From NCBI GenBank assembly GCA_024405335.1, contig JAKSOX010000026.1:1-15827 (forward strand): 15,827 nucleotides of DNA, read 5' to 3'. The DNA is from Kiritimatiellia bacterium (lineage in GTDB: Bacteria; Verrucomicrobiota; Kiritimatiellia; RFP12; UBA1067). The translations under genes and the position numbers were made by a program. Numbering within the stretch: position 1 is the first letter of the stretch; each line of letters begins with the position of its first letter. The notes under the pieces were generated by a model. That model saw only the letters and a program-made list of their open reading frames with translations. It had not been told where the DNA came from and made no database searches. Shown here piece by piece: positions 1 to 15,827 of this stretch.

Positions 1-2871
1 GAGGTCTTCGTTCGCGCGCGCGGCTTCCACGGCTTCGCGCACGGTCTCGGCCTGTTCGCGCCATTCTGGCGCCTTTTCCAGTTCCTGCGCGGCGGCGGCG
101 AGCTGCTGGCGCTGCCAGTCGGCGTTCGGGTTGCGGCGCGCTTCCTCCATGCGGCGCTGCGCGTTCGCGAGCGCCTGGTCGTCGCTCTGCTCCTGGCGCC
201 GCCGCTGCTGTTCGTCCTGTTCGTCGCGCAGTTCCTCCAAACGGTCCGCCCGCGCCTCCTTCACGGCCTCGCGCGCCTGCTGCTGCGCCTCGATCGCGGC
301 GTCGTAGCGGTCCGTCTGCGCCACCGGCTCCTCCTGCGCTTCGCGGCGCAGCTCGGCGGCGCGCTTCTGGGCGGCCATCAGTTCTTCGGGCGCGTCCGCC
401 TTCAGCAGCGCGTCCTCGGCCTGGCGCTGCGCCTCCACCGCCTGGCGTTCGTATTCGCGCGCCTGGCGCATGGCGTTTTCGAACTGGGGCTTGCGGTCCT
501 TGCGGTCCGCGAGCGGCGCGGCCTCGGCGGCCTTGGCCTTGGCGGCGCGGAGCATGTCGATCGCGCGGTTCTGCGCGTTGTCCGCCTGGGCGAGCGCGTC
601 GTCGCCGCGCTGCTCGTATTCCTTCGCCAGCTGCTCGCGGCGCTGCTCCTTCTGCTCCGCGTTGAGGTTCTTGTCCTTCTCGAGCTCGATTTCGCGGCGG
701 AGTTTCTCCATGAGTTCGGCGGCGCGCTCCATCTTCCGGCGCGCGTCGTCCAAACCGGGATCGGGCATTTTCGCCGAAAGTTCGCGCGCCTGGCGGGACG
801 CCTCCTCCTCCATGCGCTTCCACGCTTCGAGCTTGCGCGTGTCCACGGGCCGCTCGGCCATGATCTCCTGCGCGGCGCGGGCGAGCGCGCGCTGGCGGTC
901 GGCGAGGTCGCGCGTCTTCTCGAACGTCCGCAGCCGGTCGGCGCGCTCGGCGAGCGGCTTGTCCATCGCCTTCATCGACGCGAGCGCCTCCCGCAGTTCG
1001 GGGATGGCCTTTTCGAGTTCTTCGAGGCGTTCGTTCTTGGCGGCGAACTGCGCGGCGTCGAGCATCTTCACCGCGTTGCGGATGCGGCCTTCCAGCAGCC
1101 GCGACACGGGTTCGGCGAGCGGACGGAACCGTTCGTCGGACTCGAAGGCCTCGCGCAGCTCCTCGGCGCGTTTGCGCGCCTGGTTGAGTTCGTGCGCCAC
1201 GCGCTCCACGTCGCGTTCGGCGCCTTCGCTCACGCCGCGCTCGCGGCGGATCCGGTCGCGCGTGCCGCAGGCCAGGCGCTCGGCGGAGGAAAGGCGGTCG
1301 CGCACGTCGTCCATCAGTTTGCGCGCGGCGTCGACCTGGTCGTTGAGGTTCTGCAGCCCGAAATCGCGCGCCTGGATTTCGAGCACCACGGTGAACGCGC
1401 CGGACGTGGCCGAATGCGGTCCGCCGCGGTCCGCCGGGAACGGATCCTCCACCACCACGTCGAACGCGAGCTGCTGCACCGTCGTGAGGTCGAGACGCGA
1501 AAGGTCGATTTCCTCCTGCGCGCGCCACGCGGTGTCGCCGATCTTCGTCAGTGAAGACAGGTCGCGCAGCTTTTCGCGCGGGCCGCCGTCGTAGGAAACG
1601 CGCAGCCAGCAGGAGGACACGCAGGTGTCGTCGAACGCGGACACCTCGAGCGGTATCTTCGCGTGGGGCGGCAGTTTGAAGGAGCGGTCGGCTGGACGCT
1701 CCACCACCACGCTCGGCGGCTGGTCGAGCTGGCTGCGGATCGGATACTGCAGTTTCGGCGCGGCGAAGCCGTCCTTGTTCACGAGTTCGAGGGACCAGTT
1801 GGTCACGCGGTTCGACGTGAGCGTCGTCTCGCGCACGTCCCTGCCGCCGATGCGGAAATCGCATTTCGCGCCCGGCTCGTCCACCACCACCTCGAAGGAC
1901 ACGCGCGTGCCCTCCACGGCGGAAATCGCCACCACGTCCTGGTTGGAGTAGACGACCGGCGGCATTCCCGCGTAGTCCGGATAGTCCAGCCGCGCGGAAA
2001 AGCTCCTGTACTTCGGCAGCTCGCACACGCGCACGGTGTAGTAGCGGCTCACGGCGGGTCCCGCGCTCACGCGGTAGCGCCATTCGGGCTCGGCCATGTC
2101 GGCGGTGGTCTGGTAGACGCCGCCTTCCATGCGCTCGGCGAATTCCTCGCCCCAGCCGTGCGCGGTTTTCCGGGAAATGCGGATGAGCGGCGTGGCGTGG
2201 AGGCCCGCGTTCGCCTCGGCCTTGATCTTCACCACCATGCCCTTCAGCACCACCACGTCGCCGGGCGTCACCGCGAGGTCGCCCGCGTAGAGGTTGCCCA
2301 CGTCCACCCACGGCGCCACGGCGCGGATGAACAGCCGGCCCGCCAGATGCGGCACGCTCACGAACGACAGCAGCAGCGCGGCGACGGCGGCGAGCAGCCA
2401 TTTCAGCCGCTTTTTGATCGTGCGCGAGGTGAATTCCTTCGCGGGGTCGATCAACTCGGCCTTCGCCGCGGCCTCGCGGGAAAGCACGCGGAAAAGCGCT
2501 TCGGAACAGCCCGCGCTGCCGCCCGCGGCGCGGCGCGCGGCGATTTCCACGAGCGTGGTGAGGCGCTCCTCGTTTTCCGGGTGGCGGCCGTCGAGGATCC
2601 GCGCCATGCGCGGAAAATCGAGCTTGCGCCGGATCGGCGCCACGATCGAAAAGAACGCCGCCAGCGCCAGCGAAAGGAACAGCGCACCCGTCATCAGCCA
2701 CCTCAGCGCGTCGTCGAACAGCGTGAAGAACGCGTCCACCGCCATCGCCGCGAGCGTGGTGGCGAGCCCCACCGCGATCGTCACCGCCAGTCCGCGCAGA
2801 AGGTAGATCTTCCGCACGCGGACGATCGACTCCTGGAGGAGTTTCGAAACGTTTTCGGGCACGTCGCTCAT
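1..2871 (-). CDS. DUF4175-like inner-membrane protein with long C-terminal coiled coil (3' end outside window)
   Basis: The frame is open for 957 codons from ATG at 2871 to the left edge, so the C-terminus is missing. Residues about 27-47, 58-77 and 158-173 are hydrophobic membrane segments. Between the second and third lies a conserved-looking ARILDGRHPENEERL stretch (about 90-104), of the type found in DUF4175-like proteins. Residues about 180-490 look beta-rich and Ig-like, including YPDYAG at 297-302. From about 500 onward the chain is a charged helical coiled coil rich in Ala, Arg, Glu and Gln. The start overlaps the preceding gene's stop as ATGA, with AGGGGG five bases upstream (2877-2882), so translation is probably coupled. 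I infer an inner-membrane protein with a large periplasmic part, working with the VWA protein. The molecular activity is unknown. The family assignment comes from architecture and recalled motifs, not a search. Confidence 0.85.
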   Translation of the reverse strand, partial: MSDVPENVSKLLQESIVRVRKIYLLRGLAVTIAVGLATTLAAMAVDAFFTLFDDALRWLMTGALFLSLALAAFFSIVAPIRRKLDFPRMARILDGRHPENEERLTTLVEIAARRAAGGSAGCSEALFRVLSREAAAKAELIDPAKEFTSRTIKKRLKWLLAAVAALLLSFVSVPHLAGRLFIRAVAPWVDVGNLYAGDLAVTPGDVVVLKGMVVKIKAEANAGLHATPLIRISRKTAHGWGEEFAERMEGGVYQTTADMAEPEWRYRVSAGPAVSRYYTVRVCELPKYRSFSARLDYPDYAGMPPVVYSNQDVVAISAVEGTRVSFEVVVDEPGAKCDFRIGGRDVRETTLTSNRVTNWSLELVNKDGFAAPKLQYPIRSQLDQPPSVVVERPADRSFKLPPHAKIPLEVSAFDDTCVSSCWLRVSYDGGPREKLRDLSSLTKIGDTAWRAQEEIDLSRLDLTTVQQLAFDVVVEDPFPADRGGPHSATSGAFTVVLEIQARDFGLQNLNDQVDAARKLMDDVRDRLSSAERLACGTRDRIRRERGVSEGAERDVERVAHELNQARKRAEELREAFESDERFRPLAEPVSRLLEGRIRNAVKMLDAAQFAAKNERLEELEKAIPELREALASMKAMDKPLAERADRLRTFEKTRDLADRQRALARAAQEIMAERPVDTRKLEAWKRMEEEASRQARELSAKMPDPGLDDARRKMERAAELMEKLRREIELEKDKNLNAEQKEQRREQLAKEYEQRGDDALAQADNAQNRAIDMLRAAKAKAAEAAPLADRKDRKPQFENAMRQAREYERQAVEAQRQAEDALLKADAPEELMAAQKRAAELRREAQEEPVAQTDRYDAAIEAQQQAREAVKEARADRLEELRDEQDEQQRRRQEQSDDQALANAQRRMEEARRNPNADWQRQQLAAAAQELEKAPEWREQAETVREAVEAARANEDL

Positions 2872-5800
2872 GCGAGCCCCCTTTTCTTGCGAAGAATCCA
2901 TTCCAGAATGAACGCCAGCGCGAGCAGCGCGAACACCGACCAGTGGTTCCACAGCGGGTTCTCGACGTGCTCCTCGACTTCGCCGCGGCCGGCGCCGAAG
3001 GCGTTCGCGAGTTCCTTTTCGGCGTTTTCCGGGTTCAGCGTGGAGCCGCCCGTCAAACGCGCCATTTCGCGCGGCGTCGTTTCGTCCGCGGAAAGATGCG
3101 TGTATTCCAGCGGGGCGAAGCTTTCCGCCACGCGGAACGTGGTGGAAAGCTCCTTCGGCCAGTCCTCCTTCAGGACCTCCGCCGCCTTCTCGCTTTTCAC
3201 TTCCACCTTCCATTCGCCCGCTTCGTCCGCTTCGTCCACGAGCGCCTCGTAGTAGCCGTTGGAACCCTCCAAGGGCGTGAGTTCGAGCGTGCGCTTGCGG
3301 CCCTTGGGGTCGGTCACCTCCGCCGTGGCCTTGCGGTCCTCGATCGCGAGGGAGTCGCGGTCCTGCAGCCGCACCACGATCTTCGCCGGCGCGCCGGGCG
3401 AATAGTGCAGCGAATCGGTGCCGACGCGCGCGTGGCGGTTGCCGTCGCGCAGTTTGACGCCCGCGCCGTACTTGAGCAGGTTGCCCCAGAACCGGTGGTG
3501 GTAGGTGTCGCCCACGCGGTAGCGGAGGCGCCAGGTTTCGTCCGTGGCGAGGAACACCACCTTGCCGCGGCCCTTGTGTTGGGCGATCACCAGCGGCGCC
3601 TTGAGCGCGGTGGAGTCGCCCGCGAAGGCGAACACTTCCGCGCCCGGCTTCACCGTGGCTCCCGTGAGGCGCGAACTCCAGTCGGGCAGCCCCGCCCAGA
3701 TCTGCTCGCTCTCGGCCTGCGAATCGGAAAGCTCCATCATGCCGTGCGCGCGGCCGGAGGGCGAAAGCGCGAACTTGAACGGCTCCACGGACCAGTCGAG
3801 GTCCACCTCGCCTTCCGCGTTCGTGACGGACACCGGCAGCAGATCGAGCAGCTTCGACCGCGTCTCCGCGAAGGACGCGGGCAGGTTCTTCGGCCCGGCG
3901 ATGAACACCGCCATCGCCCCGCGCTCCTCCACGCAGTACTTCACGTGCTCGACCACTTCTGGCGTGAGCGTCTCCGGCGACAGGTCGCCGAGGATGAGCA
4001 CGTCGAACTTGCGCCAGTCCTCGCGCGTCCGCGGCAGATCGCCCGCTTCGGCGTCGCCGAATTCGCGCGTGGCGTCCGCCGGCGGCGGATCCTTCTGCGT
4101 CTGGCCGGAAAGCAGGTCCGGCTCGGTGAGGTAGTACTGCAGATGCACGGACTTGTCGCGCCCGTAGAAGAGGTTGCGCAGGTAGCGGAACTCCCAGCGC
4201 GGGCGGCGGTCCGCCACGAGCACGTTCGTGCGGTCGTCGGAAACGGACACGTCGATCGGCCATTCGTCGTTCGCGCGTTCCACGTCGTCGTCCGGCGTTT
4301 CCAACACCACGCGGTAGTGCTTGAGGCCGCGCTCTTCGGGGTCGTCCATGAAGCGGACGTCCTTTGTCCACGCGTCCTTGTCGACCTCGAATTCGCGCGA
4401 ATCGAGTTCCTTGTCGCCGTTGAAGAACTTCACCGTGATCTTCTTCTTCGCCATGCGGTCCGCGCGGATGGTGACGCCCGCGCGCACCTTGTCGCCGAGG
4501 AACACGCTCGACGGGCAGCGCACCTCGGCGATCGCGACGTCCGGACGGTTCGAGACGCTGCCGATCACCACCGAGGAAATGCGCGCGCCGATGTGCGCGA
4601 AGCGGCGGGCGGCCGCTTCGGGACCGGCGCCGCCCGTGCGCCGGCCGTCCGTCACGAACACCGCGCCCGCGAGTTCTTCGGCCGGAATGCGGTCCATCGC
4701 GTATTCGAGCGCCTGCGCGAAGTCCGTCGTTTCGCCGCCGAAGGTCCAGGGCTCCACGTCGTACCTGCCGGCCAGTTCCTTTTCGATCCGCGCGGCGGCG
4801 TTGGTGGCCGCGTCGAGGCGGGTGGTCTTGTTCGTCTCGCCGTGTTCGTCGAGGTCGTAGCGGCACATCGACAGCGACCGGTCGGTGAACACGGCCACCC
4901 GGCGGTGGACGGCGCGCTTGACGTCGTGCACCCACACGAGGTGGAACTGCATCCACGCGAGCGCGAGGATGCCGATCGCGCGCAGCGCCGCGAGCAGTTT
5001 CGAGCGCGTGCGCGTGGTGCCGCGTTCCGCGTCCACCTTGCGGCGGAACCATATTTCGAAGAACGCCAGCAAAAGCGCGATCAGCGCGAACGGGCGCCAG
5101 ATCTCCACGCCGAAGCTGCGCCCCACCACGGCGGCGAGCGCGTCGTCCTTGAGGCGCGCGAGCATGAGGTCCACGTGCACGCGCAGCTGATCGGCCTGTT
5201 CGTCGGTGAGGGGCTCGAGATTGCCTTCGCGCGCGCGCCACCTGGTGTCCGCGAGGTCCGTCACGGAGTTGGTCGCCGTGAGCGCGTAGACGATTTCGTG
5301 GGCCATCGGCACGAACTGCGGACGCGCCGGGAGCGTGGTCCAGGCCATGTCGAACGGCACGGCCGAAACGCCCACGAGCCCCTTGCCGAATTTCCCGGAC
5401 ACGAACGCGGCCGACTCGTCGCTGAAGCGCCGCGTCACGTCGAAGCCGTTGGTGATCGACGGTTCGTCGAACTCGGCGCGCCCGAGGACGGGCGCCTTTT
5501 CGAGCAGCAGGTCTTCGCACTTCGGGTTGAAATTCGTCCAGCAGCGCGGCAGCACCCTGCCCGCGCGCGTCTGCCAGTTGGTGTAGAAGCCGAGCTGCGC
5601 CTTTTCGCCGGGCAGCACCAGCAGTCCGCCGCCGCCCGCGACCCAGTTGGCGAGGTTCGTGGCGGCCTTGGGATTGAGCATCGGCACGTCGCACAGCGCG
5701 GTCACGGCCACGCCGCCGAAGACGTTCGTGTTTTCCAGGTCGCCGGCGCGGACGGTCTGCGGCTTGACGAGGAACGTGTAGTTGGTGCCCTTCACTTCCG

Positions 5801-6914
5801 GGCGCAGCGCCGCCTCGAGGAACGCCGTGGGGCGCTCGTACTTCTCGGCGGCGGGATTGCCGTTCACGAGCAGCACCTTCAGTTCGTCGATCACCTCCAC
5901 GGGATTCGACACCACGTTGTCGCAGGCGATGTCGTCCTCCAGCGCGATGGAGGTCACCACGTCGTGGTGCCCGTTCGTCTTGAATTCGCACGGGAAGTTG
6001 ACCGTGCGCGAAAGCCCCGGCAGGATCTGGCCGAGCGGCGTCCGGAACGCCTCCGCGCCGTCCACCGAAATCGCGAGGTCGCCGGGCGACACCGCCTCGG
6101 ACCCCGCGTTGAGCACGGTCACCGTGAACGTGGCGGGGCGGTCCGTGCCGATGATGCGGCGCGAGGGCTGCACCGACTCGATCGCCACGTTCTTCACGTT
6201 CGCGGGACGGTCCAGCACGCGCCACACCACGGGCGGACGGGTGCGGAAACGCGAAAAGACGTTGGCGACCTGCCGCCACTCGCGCTCGTCGGAAACTTTC
6301 CAGCCGTAGCCCTGGCCGTCGCCGAAAATCACCACTTCCTTGCCGGGGTTGTTGCCGCCGGCGAGCACTTCGCCCGCCGCCGCCAGCGTGCGCGGAACGT
6401 CCATCGTGCCGGCCCCCGGCTTCAGGTCGTCCAGCAAATCGAGCACTTCGCGCTTGGCGGAAAACGGCGCGGACGTGAGGATCTGCGGCGTGCCGTCGCC
6501 CAGCACGAGGCCGAACGCCGTGCCGCGCGGCGACAGCTTGATCAGCTCGCGCGCCTCTTCGAGCGCCACGTCGAACGCGCGGCGGCCGTCGGGACGGTAG
6601 AGGTTCATGGACGCGGAACGGTCCAGCACGATCACCACGTCCTTGTCCATGCCGCGGTTGCCGAAAAGGTGCATTTCCGGCAGGAACGGACGCGCGAACG
6701 CGAGCGCGGCGAGCGCGAGCACGAGCGTCCGCACCACGAGCAGGATCACGTCCTCCAGCATCACGCGGCGGCGGCGCAGCCGCATCGACGCCATGAGGAA
6801 CATCCAGGCGCCCCACACCATCCGCGTGGCGGTGCGTTTGCGCAACAGGTGGAGGATGATCGGCGCGGCGGCGGCGATCAACCCCAGCAACATCCAAGGT
6901 GCGAAAAATGGCAT
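2868..6914 (-). CDS. BatA-like membrane protein with two VWA domains (apparent fusion of two modules)
   Basis: This is a 1348-residue protein. The N-terminus is a BatA/aerotolerance-type region: MPFFAPWMLLGL with a membrane helix at about 5-24 and a second at about 53-75. VWA domain 1 carries a metal-site motif DRSAS at 98-102, a later GTMD and an IFGDG strand. A beta-rich section and a Rossmann-like segment (LKVLLVNGNP, about 344) follow. Helices at about 608-624 and 641-661 then lead into VWA domain 2, with DRSLS at 678-682, TTDFAQAL and FVTDG, so its metal site also looks complete. A glutamine-amidotransferase-like fold (VLILGDLSPE, about 970-1010) and a last helix at about 1325-1341 end the chain. 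BatA-like proteins usually have one VWA domain. I infer an inner-membrane scaffold with periplasmic VWA domains. The frame extends upstream to a TTG at 6956, but the BatA motif begins at ATG 6914, which has GGAG 12 bases upstream. Its stop overlaps the next gene as ATGA. Confidence 0.9.
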   Translation of the reverse strand: MPFFAPWMLLGLIAAAAPIILHLLRKRTATRMVWGAWMFLMASMRLRRRRVMLEDVILLVVRTLVLALAALAFARPFLPEMHLFGNRGMDKDVVIVLDRSASMNLYRPDGRRAFDVALEEARELIKLSPRGTAFGLVLGDGTPQILTSAPFSAKREVLDLLDDLKPGAGTMDVPRTLAAAGEVLAGGNNPGKEVVIFGDGQGYGWKVSDEREWRQVANVFSRFRTRPPVVWRVLDRPANVKNVAIESVQPSRRIIGTDRPATFTVTVLNAGSEAVSPGDLAISVDGAEAFRTPLGQILPGLSRTVNFPCEFKTNGHHDVVTSIALEDDIACDNVVSNPVEVIDELKVLLVNGNPAAEKYERPTAFLEAALRPEVKGTNYTFLVKPQTVRAGDLENTNVFGGVAVTALCDVPMLNPKAATNLANWVAGGGGLLVLPGEKAQLGFYTNWQTRAGRVLPRCWTNFNPKCEDLLLEKAPVLGRAEFDEPSITNGFDVTRRFSDESAAFVSGKFGKGLVGVSAVPFDMAWTTLPARPQFVPMAHEIVYALTATNSVTDLADTRWRAREGNLEPLTDEQADQLRVHVDLMLARLKDDALAAVVGRSFGVEIWRPFALIALLLAFFEIWFRRKVDAERGTTRTRSKLLAALRAIGILALAWMQFHLVWVHDVKRAVHRRVAVFTDRSLSMCRYDLDEHGETNKTTRLDAATNAAARIEKELAGRYDVEPWTFGGETTDFAQALEYAMDRIPAEELAGAVFVTDGRRTGGAGPEAAARRFAHIGARISSVVIGSVSNRPDVAIAEVRCPSSVFLGDKVRAGVTIRADRMAKKKITVKFFNGDKELDSREFEVDKDAWTKDVRFMDDPEERGLKHYRVVLETPDDDVERANDEWPIDVSVSDDRTNVLVADRRPRWEFRYLRNLFYGRDKSVHLQYYLTEPDLLSGQTQKDPPPADATREFGDAEAGDLPRTREDWRKFDVLILGDLSPETLTPEVVEHVKYCVEERGAMAVFIAGPKNLPASFAETRSKLLDLLPVSVTNAEGEVDLDWSVEPFKFALSPSGRAHGMMELSDSQAESEQIWAGLPDWSSRLTGATVKPGAEVFAFAGDSTALKAPLVIAQHKGRGKVVFLATDETWRLRYRVGDTYHHRFWGNLLKYGAGVKLRDGNRHARVGTDSLHYSPGAPAKIVVRLQDRDSLAIEDRKATAEVTDPKGRKRTLELTPLEGSNGYYEALVDEADEAGEWKVEVKSEKAAEVLKEDWPKELSTTFRVAESFAPLEYTHLSADETTPREMARLTGGSTLNPENAEKELANAFGAGRGEVEEHVENPLWNHWSVFALLALAFILEWILRKKRGLA

Positions 6915-7046
6915 AGTCGTTCTATTCTCCGGGGCCGTTTGCGGTCGTTCGCGCAAATCGCCCGTCCATGGGTAAAATGCGCGAAACGCCGCAACCGTTC
7001 AATGGGAAAACGTCCAGATTCATGCTCGATTCGCGTCCATGCGCCG
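6915..7046 (-). other. Intergenic gap with weak promoter-like sequence and small inverted repeat
   Basis: This 132-bp gap separates the giant surface protein from the double-VWA gene and holds no plausible gene. On the minus strand TTGAAC (6997-7002) resembles a -35 box. A poor -10 match, CATTTT (6974-6979), lies 17 bases downstream in one of the few AT-rich patches nearby. A perfect 6-bp inverted repeat, TTTGCG/CGCAAA with an 8-base loop, lies at 6938-6957, just before the GGAG ribosome site. No stem followed by a T-run is visible, so I see no intrinsic terminator and read-through from the upstream genes is possible. The promoter call is weak. Confidence 0.3.
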
Positions 7047-14858
<7,812 letters not shown>

Positions 14859-14868
14859 GGCCGACCCG

Positions 14869-15777
14869 TCAGAGTTTCATGATGAAGCACAGCGCATAGT
14901 ACGGAGGACGGTTCTCGTGGGGCTTCGCCGTGCCGTTCTCGCCGCCGGCGGAAGACGTTGTTGCGCTGCGGTAAACTCCGCTCCCGCCGAGATCCTTCGT
15001 GCCGTCGAACGGGTCGTCGTCGTCGTCGTTGTCGCATGTTTGGATGTTATAACCGAGCGTATGGCTGTGACTCGGCATTTCCGCCAGCGACAGGGCCACC
15101 TCGTTGGTGCCACCTTTGCCTCCGACGGCGTAATCGCGCCCCGCGCCGACGATGAAGCGGTCTTGCAGATCGGGCGTGCCGTTGCCGCCGTTGCACAGCG
15201 CCCAGCCGGCCGGGATGGTGTTCGCCGCGCCGCTCCACATCACGATGACGCCGCGCGGAACGATGCCGCTCGCCGTGTCGCCGCTCCGGCTGATCGTGAC
15301 GCCGGACCCGATCGTGAACGTGCCGCTGGCGATGGTGAAGCCGCGCTTGGCCTGCGAGACGTCCGCGGCGAACGCCGCCGTCGGCACGTGCATGAGTTTC
15401 TGGCGCGGGCGGATTTCGCCCGCGGAGCCGCGCACGGTCAGGCCGATGTAGATCGGCTTGTCCTTGCCGGGGTAGTCCGCCAGCACCGCGGCGAGATCGG
15501 ATCCGTCCACGCCGCTGACCGCCGTTCCCACCGTGTCGGAAAGTTCGACGTTGAACAGCCCGTTCTTGTCGAGACACACGTCGATCGCGCGCCCCCAGAG
15601 CGCCGTCCCGATCGTCGAGGATTCGTAGAGCCGGAATTCGATCGTCTTGTTGCGTTCTCCAATTGGGAGATTCTCGCCGGCCTCCGTCTTGAGCTCCCCC
15701 TGGTACGAGAACGACACGCCGGCCATCGAGGCCCCCGCCGCGGCCATCATCGCCATCGCGAACGTCAGTTTCTTCAT
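14869..15777 (-). CDS. Secreted protein with C-terminal phage tail-collar domain
   Basis: This is a 302-residue protein. Residues 1-19 are a Sec signal peptide ending Ser-Met-Ala. Residues about 22-140 (FSYQGEL, IEFRLYES, ALWGRA, GLFNVELSD, PIYIGLTVRG, RPRQKL, PTAAFAA) form a beta domain seen at the start of many bacterial secreted proteins that end in tail-fibre-like domains. Residues about 174-240 are a tail-collar domain: PAGWALCNG, TPDLQDRFIVGAG and MPSHSHT, where the H237-x-H239 pair is the type that binds zinc in the T4 short tail fibre trimer. The C-terminus HENRPPYYALCFIMKL is also typical. An acidic run (D249-D255, interrupted by one Asn) sits between HxH and the C-terminus. I infer a trimeric exported surface or fibre protein. 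Start: ATG at 15777 has AAGGA seven bases upstream, whereas ATG at 15795 would put six charged residues before the signal peptide. It lies 10 bp before the giant surface gene. Confidence 0.88.
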   Translation of the reverse strand: MKKLTFAMAMMAAAGASMAGVSFSYQGELKTEAGENLPIGERNKTIEFRLYESSTIGTALWGRAIDVCLDKNGLFNVELSDTVGTAVSGVDGSDLAAVLADYPGKDKPIYIGLTVRGSAGEIRPRQKLMHVPTAAFAADVSQAKRGFTIASGTFTIGSGVTISRSGDTASGIVPRGVIVMWSGAANTIPAGWALCNGGNGTPDLQDRFIVGAGRDYAVGGKGGTNEVALSLAEMPSHSHTLGYNIQTCDNDDDDDPFDGTKDLGGSGVYRSATTSSAGGENGTAKPHENRPPYYALCFIMKL

Positions 15778-15784
15778 TTTCGCA

Positions 15785-15789
15785 TCCTT
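15785..15789 (-). promoter_or_regulatory. Ribosome binding site of the collar protein
   Basis: AAGGA on the minus strand lies seven bases upstream of the ATG at 15777. It falls inside the reading frame of the alternative ATG at 15795, which argues for the downstream start and gives a clean signal peptide. Confidence 0.6.
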
Positions 15790-15793
15790 TCGC

Positions 15794-15817
15794 ATGGGCC
15801 GCCGTCAACCGGCCCAT
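15794..15817 (-). promoter_or_regulatory. Leader hairpin upstream of the collar gene
   Basis: A perfect 8-bp inverted repeat, ATGGGCCG/CGGCCCAT, surrounds an 8-base loop and ends five bases before the ribosome site AAGGA. On the minus strand it would form a GC-rich stem in the 5' leader. No T-run follows on that strand; on the plus strand it is followed by a pyrimidine-rich CTCCCTTTT. It could be a leader stem that stabilises the mRNA or limits ribosome access, or the end of an upstream transcription unit outside the window. Confidence 0.4.
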
Positions 15818-15827
15818 TCTCCCTTTT

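Noticed and set aside
470..1951. Plus-strand open frames opposite the coiled-coil gene
   Set aside because: Ser/Arg-rich mirror translations of a helical coiled coil; the minus-strand protein has coherent membrane and coiled-coil structure.
6915..6956. Longer N-terminus for the double-VWA protein, starting at TTG 6956
   Set aside because: The extra 14 residues are polar and precede the typical BatA start motif; ATG 6914 fits the family better.
14869..15777. Prophage remnant indicated by the tail-collar domain
   Set aside because: The protein has a Sec signal peptide and a bacterial secreted-protein N-domain, and no other phage gene is visible in the window.
15778..15795. Upstream ATG at 15795 for the collar protein
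   Set aside because: It would put MRKDAK before the signal peptide, and the best ribosome site lies inside that extension.

Overview
The window is GC-rich bacterial DNA with four protein-coding genes, all on the minus strand. It carries no RNA gene, insertion sequence or CRISPR array that I can support. In transcription order (right to left) the genes are: (1) a 302-residue secreted protein with a phage tail-collar domain; (2) a 2603-residue secreted beta-helix surface protein; (3) a 1348-residue membrane protein with two von Willebrand A (VWA) domains and a BatA-type N-terminus; (4) a DUF4175-like membrane protein with a long coiled coil, cut off by the left edge of the window.

The likely source is a member of the PVC superphylum (Planctomycetes-Verrucomicrobia-Chlamydiae), perhaps Kiritimatiellota, Lentisphaerota or Verrucomicrobiota. 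This is inference. It rests on the BatA-like/coiled-coil gene pair, the giant repetitive secreted protein with Pmp-like FxxN and GGA motifs, SLREA-type modules, a Listeria-Bacteroides (InlB-type) repeat and very GC-rich codon use. No rRNA or other marker gene is present to confirm it.

Right part (7047-15777): the collar protein and the giant protein are 10 bp apart and probably form one operon for the cell surface or exterior. The giant protein is built as A-B-spacer-A'-B'. Two related beta-helix halves flank a spacer made of a beta segment, a polyglycine block encoded by GGC repeats, and one InlB-type repeat. It has a Sec signal peptide but no recognisable autotransporter barrel or cell-wall anchor, so its export and attachment are unexplained.

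Middle (6915-7046): a 132-bp non-coding gap, the only one over 100 bp. It holds a weak promoter-like sequence and a small inverted repeat, and no convincing terminator.

Left part (1-6914): the double-VWA protein and the DUF4175-like protein overlap by four bases (ATGA), which implies translational coupling. Together they look like an inner-membrane complex with large periplasmic domains, of the kind usually encoded with a MoxR ATPase and a DUF58 protein; neither partner lies inside the window. What links this complex to the surface proteins upstream, if anything, cannot be read from the sequence.
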